Shown piece by piece: positions 25,401-34,168 of a DNA stretch of 64,000 bases (position 1 is the stretch's first letter; each line of letters begins with the position of its first letter). The notes under the pieces are model-generated. The model searched no databases. It worked only from the letters and a program-made list of their open reading frames with translations, and was not told the DNA's origin. This DNA comes from KACC-23026 sp963829575 (GTDB taxonomy: Bacteria; Bacillota; Bacilli; Bacillales; Sporolactobacillaceae). A program made the translations under genes and the position numbers. The stretch spans positions 310,001 through 374,000 of the forward strand of contig CAWHJF010000002.1 in NCBI GenBank assembly GCA_963829575.1, written 5' to 3'.

Positions 25401-26042
25401 TTAACTAGGCAATAAATAAATAACAGAGAAGAAATGGGCAACGGTTCCAAACAAAACAAAGAGGTGCCAGGCCATATGATGGTATTTAAATCCTCGCCAT
25501 ACGTAAAAAATTGAGCCAAAGGTGTACAAGATGCCGCCAAAAATAAGTAAAAAGAGGCTGACACTTGGAATATTCTGGACTAAGGGCTGCCAGGCAAATA
25601 TAATCATCCAGCCCATTACAACGTAAAGTATAGTTGAACTAAATAAAAATCGTTTGACAAAGAAGCTTTTAAAAATAGTTCCGCTAATGGCGAGACCAAA
25701 CACGATGCCAAATATGGTCCAACCTAATTCCCCTCTGACCGCCAAAAATAAATAGGGCGTGTAGGTTCCGGCAATAAAGAAGTAAATCGAGGAATGGTCA
25801 AGCACCTCGAATACATTTTTTGCTTTTCCAGGTGGGAGAGCATGGACGAATGTGGAGGCTGTGTACAATAGAACCATAGTGGAACCAAAGATCGTGAAGC
25901 TGACAATATGCCAAGCGGAACCATGAAGAGAAGCGTCGACAATTAAAATGACCAGGGCTGCGAGACTGAGTAGAGCACCAATTCCATGCGTGGTGGCATT
26001 GGCAATTTCTTCTCCCTTTGAGAAGGTATGGGTTTGAGCCAA
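25401..26042 (-). CDS. Hemolysin III family (PAQR-like) membrane protein
   Basis: A protein of about 214 aa with seven membrane segments. Landmarks are EEIANATTHGIGALLSL, TASTFVHALP, DHSSIYFFIAGTYTP, GWTIFGIVFG and the C-terminal YHHMAWHLFVLFGTVAHFF, which carry the conserved Ser, Asp and His residues of the PAQR/YqfA family. The start is uncertain. The frame opens at 26087, where no ribosome binding site is seen. TTG 26042, about 9 bases after GGAAGG, is best spaced, and ATG 26051 directly abuts that site. The family name comes from a B. cereus hemolysin; a zinc-dependent membrane hydrolase role is possible. Confidence 0.87.
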   Translation of the reverse strand: MAQTHTFSKGEEIANATTHGIGALLSLAALVILIVDASLHGSAWHIVSFTIFGSTMVLLYTASTFVHALPPGKAKNVFEVLDHSSIYFFIAGTYTPYLFLAVRGELGWTIFGIVFGLAISGTIFKSFFVKRFLFSSTILYVVMGWMIIFAWQPLVQNIPSVSLFLLIFGGILYTFGSIFYVWRGFKYHHMAWHLFVLFGTVAHFFSVIYLLPS

Positions 26043-26349
26043 AAAAGTCATCCTTCCGTTTGCGTCTTTGTATTTAGTATAAACCATTCAGGTGAAATTG
26101 ATATGAAAAACCCGAAAAGACTTGTGAGTGTGTGATTAAACTAGGGGTGTTGCATCCGCTCAGTGCCCGAAACGAAAATTGGTCGCGCGTACGGGAACGA
26201 ATTAGTCCTCGCACCAAGTCTGAGTGGTAAATTCTTTTAATCCATCCCCATCAGAAAAATATAATGCTATAATTATTTAAGACATTTTTTGGCAGATCGA
26301 GTAGGGGTGATCGACGTGAAATTGGACGGAATTAGGAGGAAAATGTGAC

Positions 26350-27123
26350 ATGATCTTAGAGGCAAATTCAGTCTCATTAATTCAAGCAGGTCAATGGCTT
26401 TTAAATGATATTGATTGGACGATAAAGAAAGGTGAGCATTGGAGTCTGATCGGACTAAATGGTTCCGGAAAAACCACTTTGCTCAACTTAATTAACGGGT
26501 ATTACTGGCCGACCAGAGGTGAATTAACGGTCTTAGGTAACCGCTTTGGAACGTGCGACTTGGGTGAGATGCGGAAGGGAATTGGCTGGGTGAGTTCATC
26601 CCTTCAAGAGAAGATGTATCCAGACAACAATGCTTTGCAAATTGCGATTAGCGGGGCTTATGCATCTATTGGTTTATACGAACAACCCAAAGAAGAGACG
26701 ATTCAAAAAGCGGTTCAACTTCTGAAAGAATTTGGCTGTGGGGATTTGATTGAGCGCGATTATAAGACGCTGTCACAAGGCGAGCGACAAAAAGTCTTAA
26801 TTGCAAGAGCACTTATGGCAGATCCTGAGCTTTTAATATTGGATGAGCCGTGCACAGGTCTCGACTTTTTTTCTCGTGAACATTTGTTAGAGACGGTTAA
26901 AAAAGTTACAGCAAAGGAAAGTGGCCCGACACTTATTTATGTCACCCACCATGTCGAAGAAATTTTACCAAGTATGTCCCATACATTATTGATGAAAGAT
27001 GGAGGCGTTTACAATTCAGGGTTGACTAATGACGTCCTGACGGCAAGTAGTCTTTCGGAATTCTTTGGAGCAAACGTACAAGTAGAAGAGCGTCGGGCAC
27101 GGAAATGGTTATCGTTGGTTTAA
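26350..27123 (+). CDS. ylmA: ABC-type ATPase, YlmA/ModF-like, single-domain
   Basis: A 257-aa ATP-binding protein. Walker A GLNGSGKTT at 35-43, signature LSQGERQKVLIARAL at about 141-155, Walker B LLILDEPCTGLDF at about 162-174, and a switch His in VTHHVEE. AGGAGGAAAATGTGAC precedes the ATG. It has no permease partner nearby, like B. subtilis YlmA, and its closest general relatives are molybdate-type ModF ATPases. It may act as a stand-alone ATPase or pair with a distant permease. It is monocistronic with its own terminator. Confidence 0.85.
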   Translation: MILEANSVSLIQAGQWLLNDIDWTIKKGEHWSLIGLNGSGKTTLLNLINGYYWPTRGELTVLGNRFGTCDLGEMRKGIGWVSSSLQEKMYPDNNALQIAISGAYASIGLYEQPKEETIQKAVQLLKEFGCGDLIERDYKTLSQGERQKVLIARALMADPELLILDEPCTGLDFFSREHLLETVKKVTAKESGPTLIYVTHHVEEILPSMSHTLLMKDGGVYNSGLTNDVLTASSLSEFFGANVQVEERRARKWLSLV

Positions 27124-27147
27124 AAAATGAATCCTCCAAAAGCACTA

Positions 27148-27187
27148 AGACCATCGTAGAAGAATGAATGATGGTCTATTTTTTTAA
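27148..27187 (+). terminator. Terminator after ylmA-like gene
   Basis: AGACCATC (27148-27155) pairs with GATGGTCT (27170-27177), followed by ATTTTTTT. Confidence 0.87.
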
Positions 27188-27295
27188 TAGAATAGGATTC
27201 TTCTTCGAAAAAAGTTCAGAAAGCGATCCTATTAAGATGCAAACGTATCTCATTTTACATTCTAATAGCCATTAGGAAAAATAGGAGGTTTTTAA

Positions 27296-28075
27296 ATGAC
27301 GTCTCTGAAGGGGAAAATCGCCATCGTTACAGGAGCAAGCCGTTCAAAAGGCATAGGTGCTGCGATCGCTTTGACTCTTGCTGAAGCGGGTGCTGATCTT
27401 TTTTTCACACACTGGAGTCCTTTTGATCAAAAGGAAGGGTTGGGAGTAGACGCCAATTTTCCGGTTATTCTAACGGAACAAATTCGTAAACTTGGCGTCC
27501 GCTGTCATAATATGGAGGCGGATTTATCGGAGGCCGATACGCCTAAGAAAATCTTAGATCAATGTGAGAGCACACTTGGGACACCAAATATTCTCATAAA
27601 TAATGCAACTTATGATCGTTTAGTTGACTTTCGGACGCTCGATCATTCCATATTGGATAAACACTATCAAGTGAATAATAGTGGACCGATCTTGTTAAGT
27701 ACGGAATTTGCGAAACGTTATGAAACGGCTTATCCAGGTCAAAGAGGCGGACGGATTGTTTTTCTAGTCTCTAAAGGCCCTGATCCAAATAATCTCGCTT
27801 ATCTTGCAACCAAGGGTGCGCTCATTGCGGTTACTGAACCGTTAGCTGTCGGCCTGGCTCCTATTGGTGTTACTGTCAATGCGGTGGACCCTGGCCCAAC
27901 CGATACCGGCTGGATGGATGCTGAAACAAAAGTTCAACTCACAAAGCTTTTTCCTACAGGTCGCGTAGGTGTGCCAAAAGACGCAGCTAAATTCATTCGT
28001 TTTCTCGCGAGTGAGGAATCAGAATGGATTACTGGACAGGTGATCCGATCAGAAGGAGGCTTCATGGGGAGGTAA
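27296..28075 (+). CDS. SDR family oxidoreductase
   Basis: A 259-aa classical SDR with an intact active site: cofactor motif TGASRSKGIG near residues 12-21, NNAT at about 99, catalytic Ser in FLVSKGPDP, Tyr and Lys in AYLATKGAL, and a normal SDR C terminus (WITGQVIRSEGG). An ATAGGAGG ribosome binding site lies 8 bases before the ATG. The insertion HWSPFDQKEGLGVDANFP after strand 2 is longer than in FabG and resembles aminoglycoside- or glucose-dehydrogenase-like SDRs of Bacillales. The substrate is unknown. A tandem repeat array begins right after it. Confidence 0.85.
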   Translation: MTSLKGKIAIVTGASRSKGIGAAIALTLAEAGADLFFTHWSPFDQKEGLGVDANFPVILTEQIRKLGVRCHNMEADLSEADTPKKILDQCESTLGTPNILINNATYDRLVDFRTLDHSILDKHYQVNNSGPILLSTEFAKRYETAYPGQRGGRIVFLVSKGPDPNNLAYLATKGALIAVTEPLAVGLAPIGVTVNAVDPGPTDTGWMDAETKVQLTKLFPTGRVGVPKDAAKFIRFLASEESEWITGQVIRSEGGFMGR

Positions 28076-28095
28076 TTGAAAGTAAGTCACGATAC

Positions 28096-29005
28096 ATTTA
28101 TGTCATCCCAATGTCGCGATCGTGCCATTTTCAGCTCGTTTTTTGTTCATTTTGCGGCAATAGCGGAACCACGTGTCCTTTTTCCTCTCTATGAGCCTAT
28201 TATTAACGGAATAGCGGAACCTCATGTCCATAATTCTCATTTATGGACACAGGGTTCCGCTATCCTGCTTGTGAACCCTGTCGCGCCTAATTTATATCGT
28301 CCCTATGTCGCTATCGTGCCATTTTCAGCTCGTTTTTTGTTCATTTTGCGGCAATAGAGGATCCACGTGTCCCTTTTCCTTTCCATGAGCCTATTATTAA
28401 CGGAATAGCGGAACCTCATGTCCATAATTCTCATTTATGGACACAGGGTTCCGCTATCCTGCTTGTGAACCCTGTCGCGCCTAATTTATGTCGTCCCTAT
28501 GTCGCTATCGTGCCATTTTCAGCTCGTTTTTTCTTCATTTTGCGGCAATAGAGGAACCACGTGTCCTTTTTCCTTTCCATGAGCCTATTATTAATAGAAT
28601 AGCGGAACCTCATGTCCATAATTCTCATTTATGGACACAGGGTTCCGCTATCCTGCTTGTGAACCCTGTCGCGCCTAATTTATGTCATCCCAATGTCGCG
28701 ATCGTGCCATTTTCAGCTCGTTTTCTCTTCTTTTTGCGGCAATAGCGGATCCACGTGTCCCTTTTCCTCTCCACGAGCCTATTATTAACGGAATAGCGGA
28801 ACCTCATGTCCATAATTCTCATTTATGGACACAGGGTTCCGCTATCCTGCTTGTGAACCCTGTCGCGCCTAATTTACGTCATCCCAATGTCGCGATCGTG
28901 CCATTTTCAGCTCGTTTTTTGTTCTTTTTGCGGCAATAGCGGATCCACGTGTCCCTTTTCCTCTCCACGAGCCTATTATTAACGGAATAGCGGAACCTCG
29001 TGTCC
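28096..29005. repeat. Tandem array 1: 194-bp unit, about 4.7 copies
   Basis: Five starts of the same unit lie at 28101, 28295, 28489, 28683 and 28877, each exactly 194 bases apart; the fifth copy ends near 29005. Copies differ at only a few positions. Each full unit has a long inverted repeat (ATAGCGGAACC with GGTTCCGCTAT, enclosing TGTCCATAA with TTATGGACA) at 28211-28263 and every 194 bases after. Within a unit the motif ATAGCGGA(A/T)CC followed by (A/G)TGTCC occurs twice direct and once inverted. The unit length is not a multiple of three, and the open frames inside it are by-products. It lies between an SDR gene and msrA. Confidence 0.95.
28211..28263. repeat. 53-base inverted repeat within array 1, first copy
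   Basis: Arms ATAGCGGAACC/GGTTCCGCTAT (11 pairs) and TGTCCATAA/TTATGGACA (9 pairs), separated by unpaired TCA/CAG, with a 6-base loop. Further copies are at 28405-28457, 28599-28651 and 28793-28845; the fifth unit keeps only the left half. Confidence 0.92.
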
Positions 29006-29041
29006 TTAAGATTTCTATTACAAACACAAAAAGTTGTATGA

Positions 29042-29087
29042 ATAAAAAGGAATGCCTGTTCAACGGTATCCGTTAACAGGCATTCCC
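29042..29087 (-). terminator. Terminator of msrA
   Basis: A near-perfect stem of about 17 base pairs (GGAATGCCTGTT with AACAGGCATTCC, plus AACGG/CCGTT inside). On the minus strand it is followed by TTTTTATT. Confidence 0.9.
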
Positions 29088-29099
29088 TAGAGGTATTGG

Positions 29100-29636
29100 T
29101 TAGGAGGTCTTCCAGTTTTCATTGATAAAAGAATCGCGCCCTGATTCCACGCGTTCTTGCGCATATTTTTCAGGATTCTTTTTATAAAATTCCTGGTGTT
29201 CTTCTTCTGCTTCATAAAAAGGAGCAGCTGGAAGAATTTTGGTCACAATTGGTTTTTGGAACCGACCGCTTGCCTCTACCTCTTGTTTTGCGGCTTCAGC
29301 TAACGCTCTTTGAGAGGCGTTATGATAAAAAATCGCGGTGCGATATTGCGGGCCTCGATCAAAAAATTGACCCCCGTCATCAGTTGGATCAATTTGCGGC
29401 CAATACAAGTCTAATAATTGTTGATAAGGGAATAGCTCGGGGTCAAACGTGATTTGAACCACTTCATAATGTCCGGTTGTTCCTGTTTTGACCTCTTCAT
29501 ATGTGGGGTTATCTTTTTCTCCTCCAGAATAACCAGACACGATTTGGTGGATGCCGGGGAGTTCATCAAAAGGTTTAACCATACACCAAAAACAGCCCCC
29601 AGCAAATGTGGCTTTCTCTAATTTAGAATCTGACAT
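29100..29636 (-). CDS. msrA: Peptide methionine sulfoxide reductase MsrA
   Basis: A 178-aa enzyme that reduces methionine-S-sulfoxide in oxidised proteins. The active motif is AGGCFWC (catalytic Cys15, then Cys18), with GYSGGEKDNPTYEEV and GHYEVVQITFDP downstream, all standard. The length is that of stand-alone MsrA; no MsrB is fused or adjacent. The C-terminal resolving cysteines are absent, as in many Bacillus MsrA proteins, so recycling may use Cys18 or an external thiol. It has its own terminator. Confidence 0.95.
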   Translation of the reverse strand: MSDSKLEKATFAGGCFWCMVKPFDELPGIHQIVSGYSGGEKDNPTYEEVKTGTTGHYEVVQITFDPELFPYQQLLDLYWPQIDPTDDGGQFFDRGPQYRTAIFYHNASQRALAEAAKQEVEASGRFQKPIVTKILPAAPFYEAEEEHQEFYKKNPEKYAQERVESGRDSFINENWKTS

Positions 29637-29692
29637 TGCGGTTCCTCCGTATCCTGACCTTTATAAGGTAAACTCATTAGTGAGATTAAATT

Positions 29693-29929
29693 TTACAGTA
29701 CCATAATGCCTGAATCTGAGCAATAAAAAACGATTTGACCGTTGTCCGTAGACCCGTGATCAAATCGTTTTTTATGTTTGGATTCTAATTTTCTAAGTTT
29801 TTCAATTCGAGTTGCCGTTTTCTTCGTAACCGGGTTAAGCGTTCCCCATGAACCGCGGTTCAAATTTGGATTGCGAAAGCCTTCACGTTGCCATTTTTCG
29901 CGTTGTTTTTTTGCTTGACTTTTCCCCAT
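29693..29929 (-). CDS. Small basic hypothetical protein
   Basis: A 78-aa protein starting at ATG 29929, 5 bases after GAGGTGA; a GTG three codons upstream lies inside that site. The first 55 residues are strongly basic (MGKSQAKKQREKWQREGF, then RGSWGTLNPVTKKT and RKLESKHKKRF), and the tail is uncharged. I recognise this as the kind of short basic protein conserved in Bacillales but cannot name a family. RNA or nucleic-acid binding would fit the charge. Confidence 0.7.
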   Translation of the reverse strand: MGKSQAKKQREKWQREGFRNPNLNRGSWGTLNPVTKKTATRIEKLRKLESKHKKRFDHGSTDNGQIVFYCSDSGIMVL

Positions 29930-30104
29930 ATCATTCACCTCTAATTATAGTATAAAGGACATTTGCTTGTTTTCACAAGGGAGATAAGCGTAAATTGTTG
30001 AGGTGCAGGCGTGATCATTGGGATAAGGTGCGTAAAAAAGGATTTCTGATGAAAAGTATGGGATAATAGGAAATGACATTAATTGATATAGGAGACATGC
30101 TCAG

Positions 30105-30407
30105 ATGAAAGTAAAAATCAATCGAAATGCCGCAAAAGTGATGAACCAAATGTTAGAAAGTGATGAAGCGGAAGGCAAGATGTTTCGTGTAATGGTAACT
30201 GAAATGCATGGCGATCATGCCCATTATGCCTTAACATTCGGAGAACCAACGGAACACGATGAGATCGTTCATACCGATAAAGGAATTGATGTGTTACTCG
30301 ATACACGCGAGGAATTTTTAGACGGAGTTTGGATCCAATTTTTCTATGTGCCACAAGAAGGGTTCCAAATTGTAAATCCATCTAAAGGCCTTCATAATCA
30401 CGTATAA
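30105..30407 (+). CDS. HesB/IscA-like protein, YneR-type
   Basis: A 100-aa protein with the HesB/YadR/YfhF fold pattern: VKINRNAAKVMNQML at the start, FRVMVTEMHGDHAHYALTFGEP in the middle, and DVLLDTREEFLDGVWIQFFY near the end. It has no Cys, so it cannot bind an Fe-S cluster like true A-type carriers, matching the B. subtilis YneR-like branch. TAGGAGACATGCTCAG precedes the ATG. It is monocistronic with a terminator 4 bases after the stop. Confidence 0.82.
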   Translation: MKVKINRNAAKVMNQMLESDEAEGKMFRVMVTEMHGDHAHYALTFGEPTEHDEIVHTDKGIDVLLDTREEFLDGVWIQFFYVPQEGFQIVNPSKGLHNHV

Positions 30408-30410
30408 CGA

Positions 30411-30439
30411 AAGGGATTACCATTTGGTAATCCTTTTTT
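30411..30439 (+). terminator. Terminator after yneR-like gene
   Basis: GGATTACC (30414-30421) pairs with GGTAATCC (30426-30433), followed by TTTTTT. Confidence 0.88.
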
Positions 30440-30543
30440 ACGCGACGATTAGCTGAATAGAGTACTTGCTGTAAATTCATTTCATCAACTCAAATTATGT
30501 TAATATAGGAACTAACTTATTTTACTTTTGTGAGGTGACTAAA

Positions 30544-31524
30544 GTGACCGATTTAAAAGCATTAAAAGGGTTGCATCATGTATCCGCCATTACGGCACGA
30601 GCTAAGGAGAACTATAACTTCTACACTAAAATACTTGGTATGCGACTCGTCAAAAAGTCCGTGAACCAGGATGATACCTCGATGTATCATTTGTTTTACG
30701 CGGATGAACGAGGCAATCCAGGAACAGACTTGACGTTTTTCGAACTTCCATACGCGGGTCATACGTATCATGGAACGAATAGCATTTCCGCTACGTCTCT
30801 ACGAGTACCGAGTGATGCTGCACTCGATTATTGGAAGTCACGGTTTGAGGCATTCGACGTCGAGCATGATGAGATCTCACATCATACTGGACGCGCCACG
30901 CTTGCTTTTCGAGACTTTGAAGAACAACGTCTTATCTTAGTTTCAGACGAAGCCAACAATGGTGTGGCGGGTGGAAAGCCTTGGGCTCTGAGTCCAGTTC
31001 CTGAAGAATATGGTATTTGTGGACTAGGTCCGGCCCAATTAACGGTTGCCAAAAAAGAACGAACGGCAACCATTTTAACAGAAGTCATGGGATTTCGTGA
31101 AACTCGTGACTATGAAGAAGACAATCGCCAAGTAACGGTTTACGAAGTAGGTGAAGGCGGTACAGGCGGCGAGATTCACTTGATTGAAAACTCTGACCTT
31201 CCAAAAGAACGACCAGGGAGAGGGAGTGTGCATCATGTTGCCTTCAGAGTTGAAAGTGAAGAAGAGCTCCGAAAATGGATTGAACGGATCAAAACGGTTC
31301 GTGTCCCAAATTCTGGATTTGTGGAGCGGTATTATTTTAAATCTTTATATTTTAGAGAACCAAATGGGATTCTCTTTGAACTCGCAACAGATGGGCCTGG
31401 TTTTGAGGGCGATGAATCGTTTGAGCATCTCGGAGAAAAACTAGCGCTCCCACCGTATTTTGAAGATCAAAGAGCGGACATTGAAGCCAAGCTCGAACCG
31501 CTTGACACCACAGAATTAGATTAA
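30544..31524 (+). CDS. Ring-cleaving dioxygenase, VOC family, second paralogue (MhqA/MhqO-like)
   Basis: A 326-aa paralogue of the product of 13715-14692, with the same two-module VOC layout: LKGLHHVSAIT at the start, GRGSVHHVAFRVES at about residue 225, and GILFELATDGPGFEGDE with the Glu ligand. GTG 30544 follows TGAGGTGAC by 5 bases; GTG 30535 overlaps that site. The two paralogues are diverged in the middle (for example PYAGHTYHGTNSISAT here against PGIPKGHHGSNEISRT there). Probable Fe(II)-dependent cleavage of hydroquinone-like compounds. A DUF3900-like gene follows after 18 bases. Confidence 0.9.
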   Translation: MTDLKALKGLHHVSAITARAKENYNFYTKILGMRLVKKSVNQDDTSMYHLFYADERGNPGTDLTFFELPYAGHTYHGTNSISATSLRVPSDAALDYWKSRFEAFDVEHDEISHHTGRATLAFRDFEEQRLILVSDEANNGVAGGKPWALSPVPEEYGICGLGPAQLTVAKKERTATILTEVMGFRETRDYEEDNRQVTVYEVGEGGTGGEIHLIENSDLPKERPGRGSVHHVAFRVESEEELRKWIERIKTVRVPNSGFVERYYFKSLYFREPNGILFELATDGPGFEGDESFEHLGEKLALPPYFEDQRADIEAKLEPLDTTELD

Positions 31525-31542
31525 TGTTTAAGGGGAGAGCCA

Positions 31543-32607
31543 ATGGACTTTGATATCGTAAACTTGTCTTTTTTTGTTGTACAGGTTGAAGGATCTGGAG
31601 AGCTTGCCGACAAGTCGTACAAGCATTTTCAAACGCTAGATAATGAGGACTATGAAGACCATGCATTAAAGGCTTTTTTAGATGGTGAGCTCATGAAGAT
31701 CGCCAAACGAAAAGTGGATCGCCATCCCAAAACCGAACAAGTTCCAACGAAAATAGGACGATTTGTCGTTGAACCTGGACATGAGTTGGCTTCCAATCCC
31801 AATTATAATCAGTTTCAGCGTTTAAGAGAATCCAATGAAAAAGAAGACTTCCTTCGAAATGCCGAACAAGTGGTTCGCTTGTATTTAGATACAAGTGCGG
31901 TTCGGGGGGGCGTGTTAATTGTCGCACTCGCCAAATTGAACCGGTATTTTGATGAACCATTTGTGTTTATTATGAAGTGTGACTACGAACAGAAAGTCGC
32001 GTCGATCACAGACGAACGTTCTTTGATTCAAAACATAGATCGCGCAATCACGACGAAGAATATGAAATCGATCCAGTATCCGTTCATGCCAGAAGAAGGG
32101 ATGATTGAAGAAGGTGAATTAAAAATTCATCAAGCATCCCATGCGCGTTACTTTGAAGATTTTTTGAAGTACGTGGAGTATGAAGAGTCCATGCCTCAAT
32201 TGGTCAAAACTCAAGTGCATGATATGGTGCAACAACATATCCAAGAAACGTATGAAGAAAATAGTGAAGAGCGTACACAGTATGAAGCGATGATGGAAAC
32301 TTGGGCCGAAAGTCCAGAACGGGAATTGAAAGAAACTTGGACAACTGAGGAAGTTCAAGAAGCGGCATCCGTCTTTGTCGATCAAACACCGGATTTAGAG
32401 TTGAAAGTCAATATGGACCACATCTTTGTCAAAGCCCTACTATCGGATTTTGGAGACACCGTCCATTTTTCTAAAGTGAACGGGCGATATGTGTTAATGA
32501 TTGAAAGTGACTCGATTCGATTTAATAAAGGCGGTTATTCGCCTGTCGAATTTTTAAAACCGGACCCAATCGATGCGGTGATCGATCGAATTAAAAATAA
32601 AAAATGA
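31543..32607 (+). CDS. DUF3900-like hypothetical protein
   Basis: A 354-aa soluble, acidic protein. It resembles a Bacillus-restricted family that I recall as DUF3900; this name is from memory. Residues 1-60 (DFDIVNLSFFVVQVEG, HFQTLDNEDYEDHALKAFL) and the middle (YLDTSAVRGGVLIVALAKLNR split by a loop) recall nucleoid-associated NdpA-like proteins only loosely. The region 225-280 is rich in Glu and Gln and probably helical. It lies 18 bases after the dioxygenase with no terminator, so they share an mRNA. The function is unknown. Confidence 0.75.
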   Translation: MDFDIVNLSFFVVQVEGSGELADKSYKHFQTLDNEDYEDHALKAFLDGELMKIAKRKVDRHPKTEQVPTKIGRFVVEPGHELASNPNYNQFQRLRESNEKEDFLRNAEQVVRLYLDTSAVRGGVLIVALAKLNRYFDEPFVFIMKCDYEQKVASITDERSLIQNIDRAITTKNMKSIQYPFMPEEGMIEEGELKIHQASHARYFEDFLKYVEYEESMPQLVKTQVHDMVQQHIQETYEENSEERTQYEAMMETWAESPERELKETWTTEEVQEAASVFVDQTPDLELKVNMDHIFVKALLSDFGDTVHFSKVNGRYVLMIESDSIRFNKGGYSPVEFLKPDPIDAVIDRIKNKK

Positions 32608-32615
32608 ACCATAAG

Positions 32616-32651
32616 AAAGGGTCAGACCCCTCAACGGTCCGACCCTTTTGT
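32616..32651 (+). terminator. Terminator after DUF3900-like gene
   Basis: AAAGGGTC (32616-32623) pairs with GACCCTTTT (32641-32649); an internal GACC/GGTC pair strengthens it. Confidence 0.85.
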
Positions 32652-32666
32652 GTTAGCCTCTACTTT

Positions 32667-33473
32667 TCATTTAATAAATTCTTGAACCCAATAGTTTGCG
32701 GAGTCCGAATGCGCTACTCCGATTTGTGTGTAAGTGGCGCTTAAGATGTTCGCGCGATGGCCAGGACTGTTCATCCAATCGGTCATGACTTGTTGGACCG
32801 AGGTTTGTCCTTCGGCAATGTTTTCACCTGCGGCGGTGTATGTGATGCCGAGTTGTTTCATCATTTGAAAGGGTGAACCGTACGTTGGACTTGTGTGTGA
32901 AAAGTAATGTTTCGTAAGCATATCATTGGCCTTTAATTCCGCCATATGGTCTAACTGGTTGTTTTCTTTTAGCGGTGGTAATCCCGCTACCTTGCGCTGA
33001 TGATTGACTGATTGAATCACTTGTTCCACTAGAGAATCATGCTGCCCTTGAGTGGTGGATTGATTGGCATTTGGTGTTGTAACACCGTGTGTATGGTCTG
33101 GATTGGCTTGCGGTGACCAATTGGTCGTTTGAGGGTCGACCGATTCCTTTTTCTGTTCGGGTATGGAGCTTGGACTGTCCGGATGCGGGCTCGAAAGATT
33201 GGTCGGATCATTGGCTATATGATTGACGCCGCCCAAGAATCGCGTCCAAGAATAGGGATGTTTTTTGGAACTCGCAGCTTCCGTTCCAGATTCATCATAG
33301 TTATTATTGGCTGCTTTCCCAGAGATCTTACCATGTTTGGTGTAGATCACGTCTTTGGTATTTTGATGTGCCACGTTACGGTCCGCTAAGGGAGTCGGAC
33401 TACAAGCGGACAGAAAGAAAAGCAATGAAAGCGAGAGGAGCATGCTATTCATAAAATAAGCTTTTTTTTGCAT
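32667..33473 (-). CDS. CAP/SCP-domain lipoprotein (YkwD-like)
   Basis: A 268-aa secreted lipoprotein. The signal peptide ends in the lipobox LSAC with Cys24. Residues 25-145 are a Ser/Pro/Asn/Gln-rich low-complexity linker. The CAP domain fills about 147-268 (SLVEQVIQSVNHQRKVAGLPPL, HYFSHTSP, AAGENIAEG, WMNSPGHRANIL, IGVAHS, YWVQEF), with the conserved His and Glu residues in place. AAAGGAG lies 8 bases before the ATG. In Bacillus such YkwD/YlbC proteins are cell-surface or spore-envelope proteins of unsettled function. Confidence 0.9.
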   Translation of the reverse strand: MQKKAYFMNSMLLSLSLLFFLSACSPTPLADRNVAHQNTKDVIYTKHGKISGKAANNNYDESGTEAASSKKHPYSWTRFLGGVNHIANDPTNLSSPHPDSPSSIPEQKKESVDPQTTNWSPQANPDHTHGVTTPNANQSTTQGQHDSLVEQVIQSVNHQRKVAGLPPLKENNQLDHMAELKANDMLTKHYFSHTSPTYGSPFQMMKQLGITYTAAGENIAEGQTSVQQVMTDWMNSPGHRANILSATYTQIGVAHSDSANYWVQEFIK

Positions 33474-33549
33474 AGACGAAACTCCTTTGTTGATTAGTTG
33501 TCACAATTAGTATGGACGGTTTCGTCATTATCACTCTTTAAAAAGAGTG

Positions 33550-33582
33550 GAAAAAAATCCCTCTCAAATTGAGAGGGATTCA
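33550..33582 (-). terminator. Terminator of yndM-like gene
   Basis: AATCCCTCTC pairs with GAGAGGGATT around a 4-base AAAT loop centred on 33569; on the minus strand it is followed by TTTTTT. Confidence 0.87.
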
Positions 33583-33583
33583 T

Positions 33584-34033
33584 TTAATCTTCGCTATACG
33601 GATTGTTGTTTTCATTTTCCTCGGCAAATTCCGTCATATACGACATCCTGGCATCCGGAAGACGAGGTTCTGCTGCTCGATTTTCTTCTCCGCGAGCCTG
33701 TTGAACCAAATAATAATGTAAAAAAACTTCGCCAATGGTAATAATAACAGCAGAGAGGACACTGCCCCAAGCGATCTGAAGATAATTATTTAAAACCACG
33801 CTACCAAACATCCAAACTACGCCGTATGTTAAGAAAAAATCAAAGATGGAAGCCGTAGCGTTCCCAAGGATCGGTAAAACAATTCGATCACCCAGAAAAT
33901 ACGACACAATGGTAACTAATAGGCTAAAGGAAACAATTTCAGTTATCGTTGCGCTAAAAAATAAATTGAGCCCAATTGAAAAGGCAATGAGGCAAACCAC
34001 TAATTTCATTAAAAGAACCGTAAGCACACGCAT
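33584..34033 (-). CDS. DUF2512 (YndM-like) membrane protein
   Basis: A 149-aa protein with four membrane segments (about residues 5-25, 32-52, 62-82, 88-110) and a hydrophilic C-terminal tail rich in Glu and Asn. The family marks are FFLTYGVVWMFG and SYFLGDRIVLPILGN. DUF2512/YndM proteins are common in spore-forming Bacillales and some are sporulation-associated; the exact role is not known. The terminator directly abuts the stop codon. Confidence 0.82.
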   Translation of the reverse strand: MRVLTVLLMKLVVCLIAFSIGLNLFFSATITEIVSFSLLVTIVSYFLGDRIVLPILGNATASIFDFFLTYGVVWMFGSVVLNNYLQIAWGSVLSAVIITIGEVFLHYYLVQQARGEENRAAEPRLPDARMSYMTEFAEENENNNPYSED

Positions 34034-34168
34034 CGCTCGTTCTCACACTCCTTATTAAAGTTTTGTTAGCAGTATGGGTTATGAACGGACTTTTCATACC
34101 TCATTGCTAAATTAGAAAAAATTAAAAGCTATTAGTCCCAAACTTATACAAGTCATGGAGGGGTGTAT

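Noticed and set aside
25401..26042. Secreted hemolysin
   Set aside because: The name is historical; the protein is a seven-helix PAQR-like membrane protein with no toxin features.
28096..29005. CRISPR array or protein-coding repeats in array 1
   Set aside because: The units are 194 bases with no short repeat/variable spacer structure and no cas genes. Open frames of about 85 codons recur only because the sequence repeats; they have no ribosome binding sites, and the unit is not a multiple of three.
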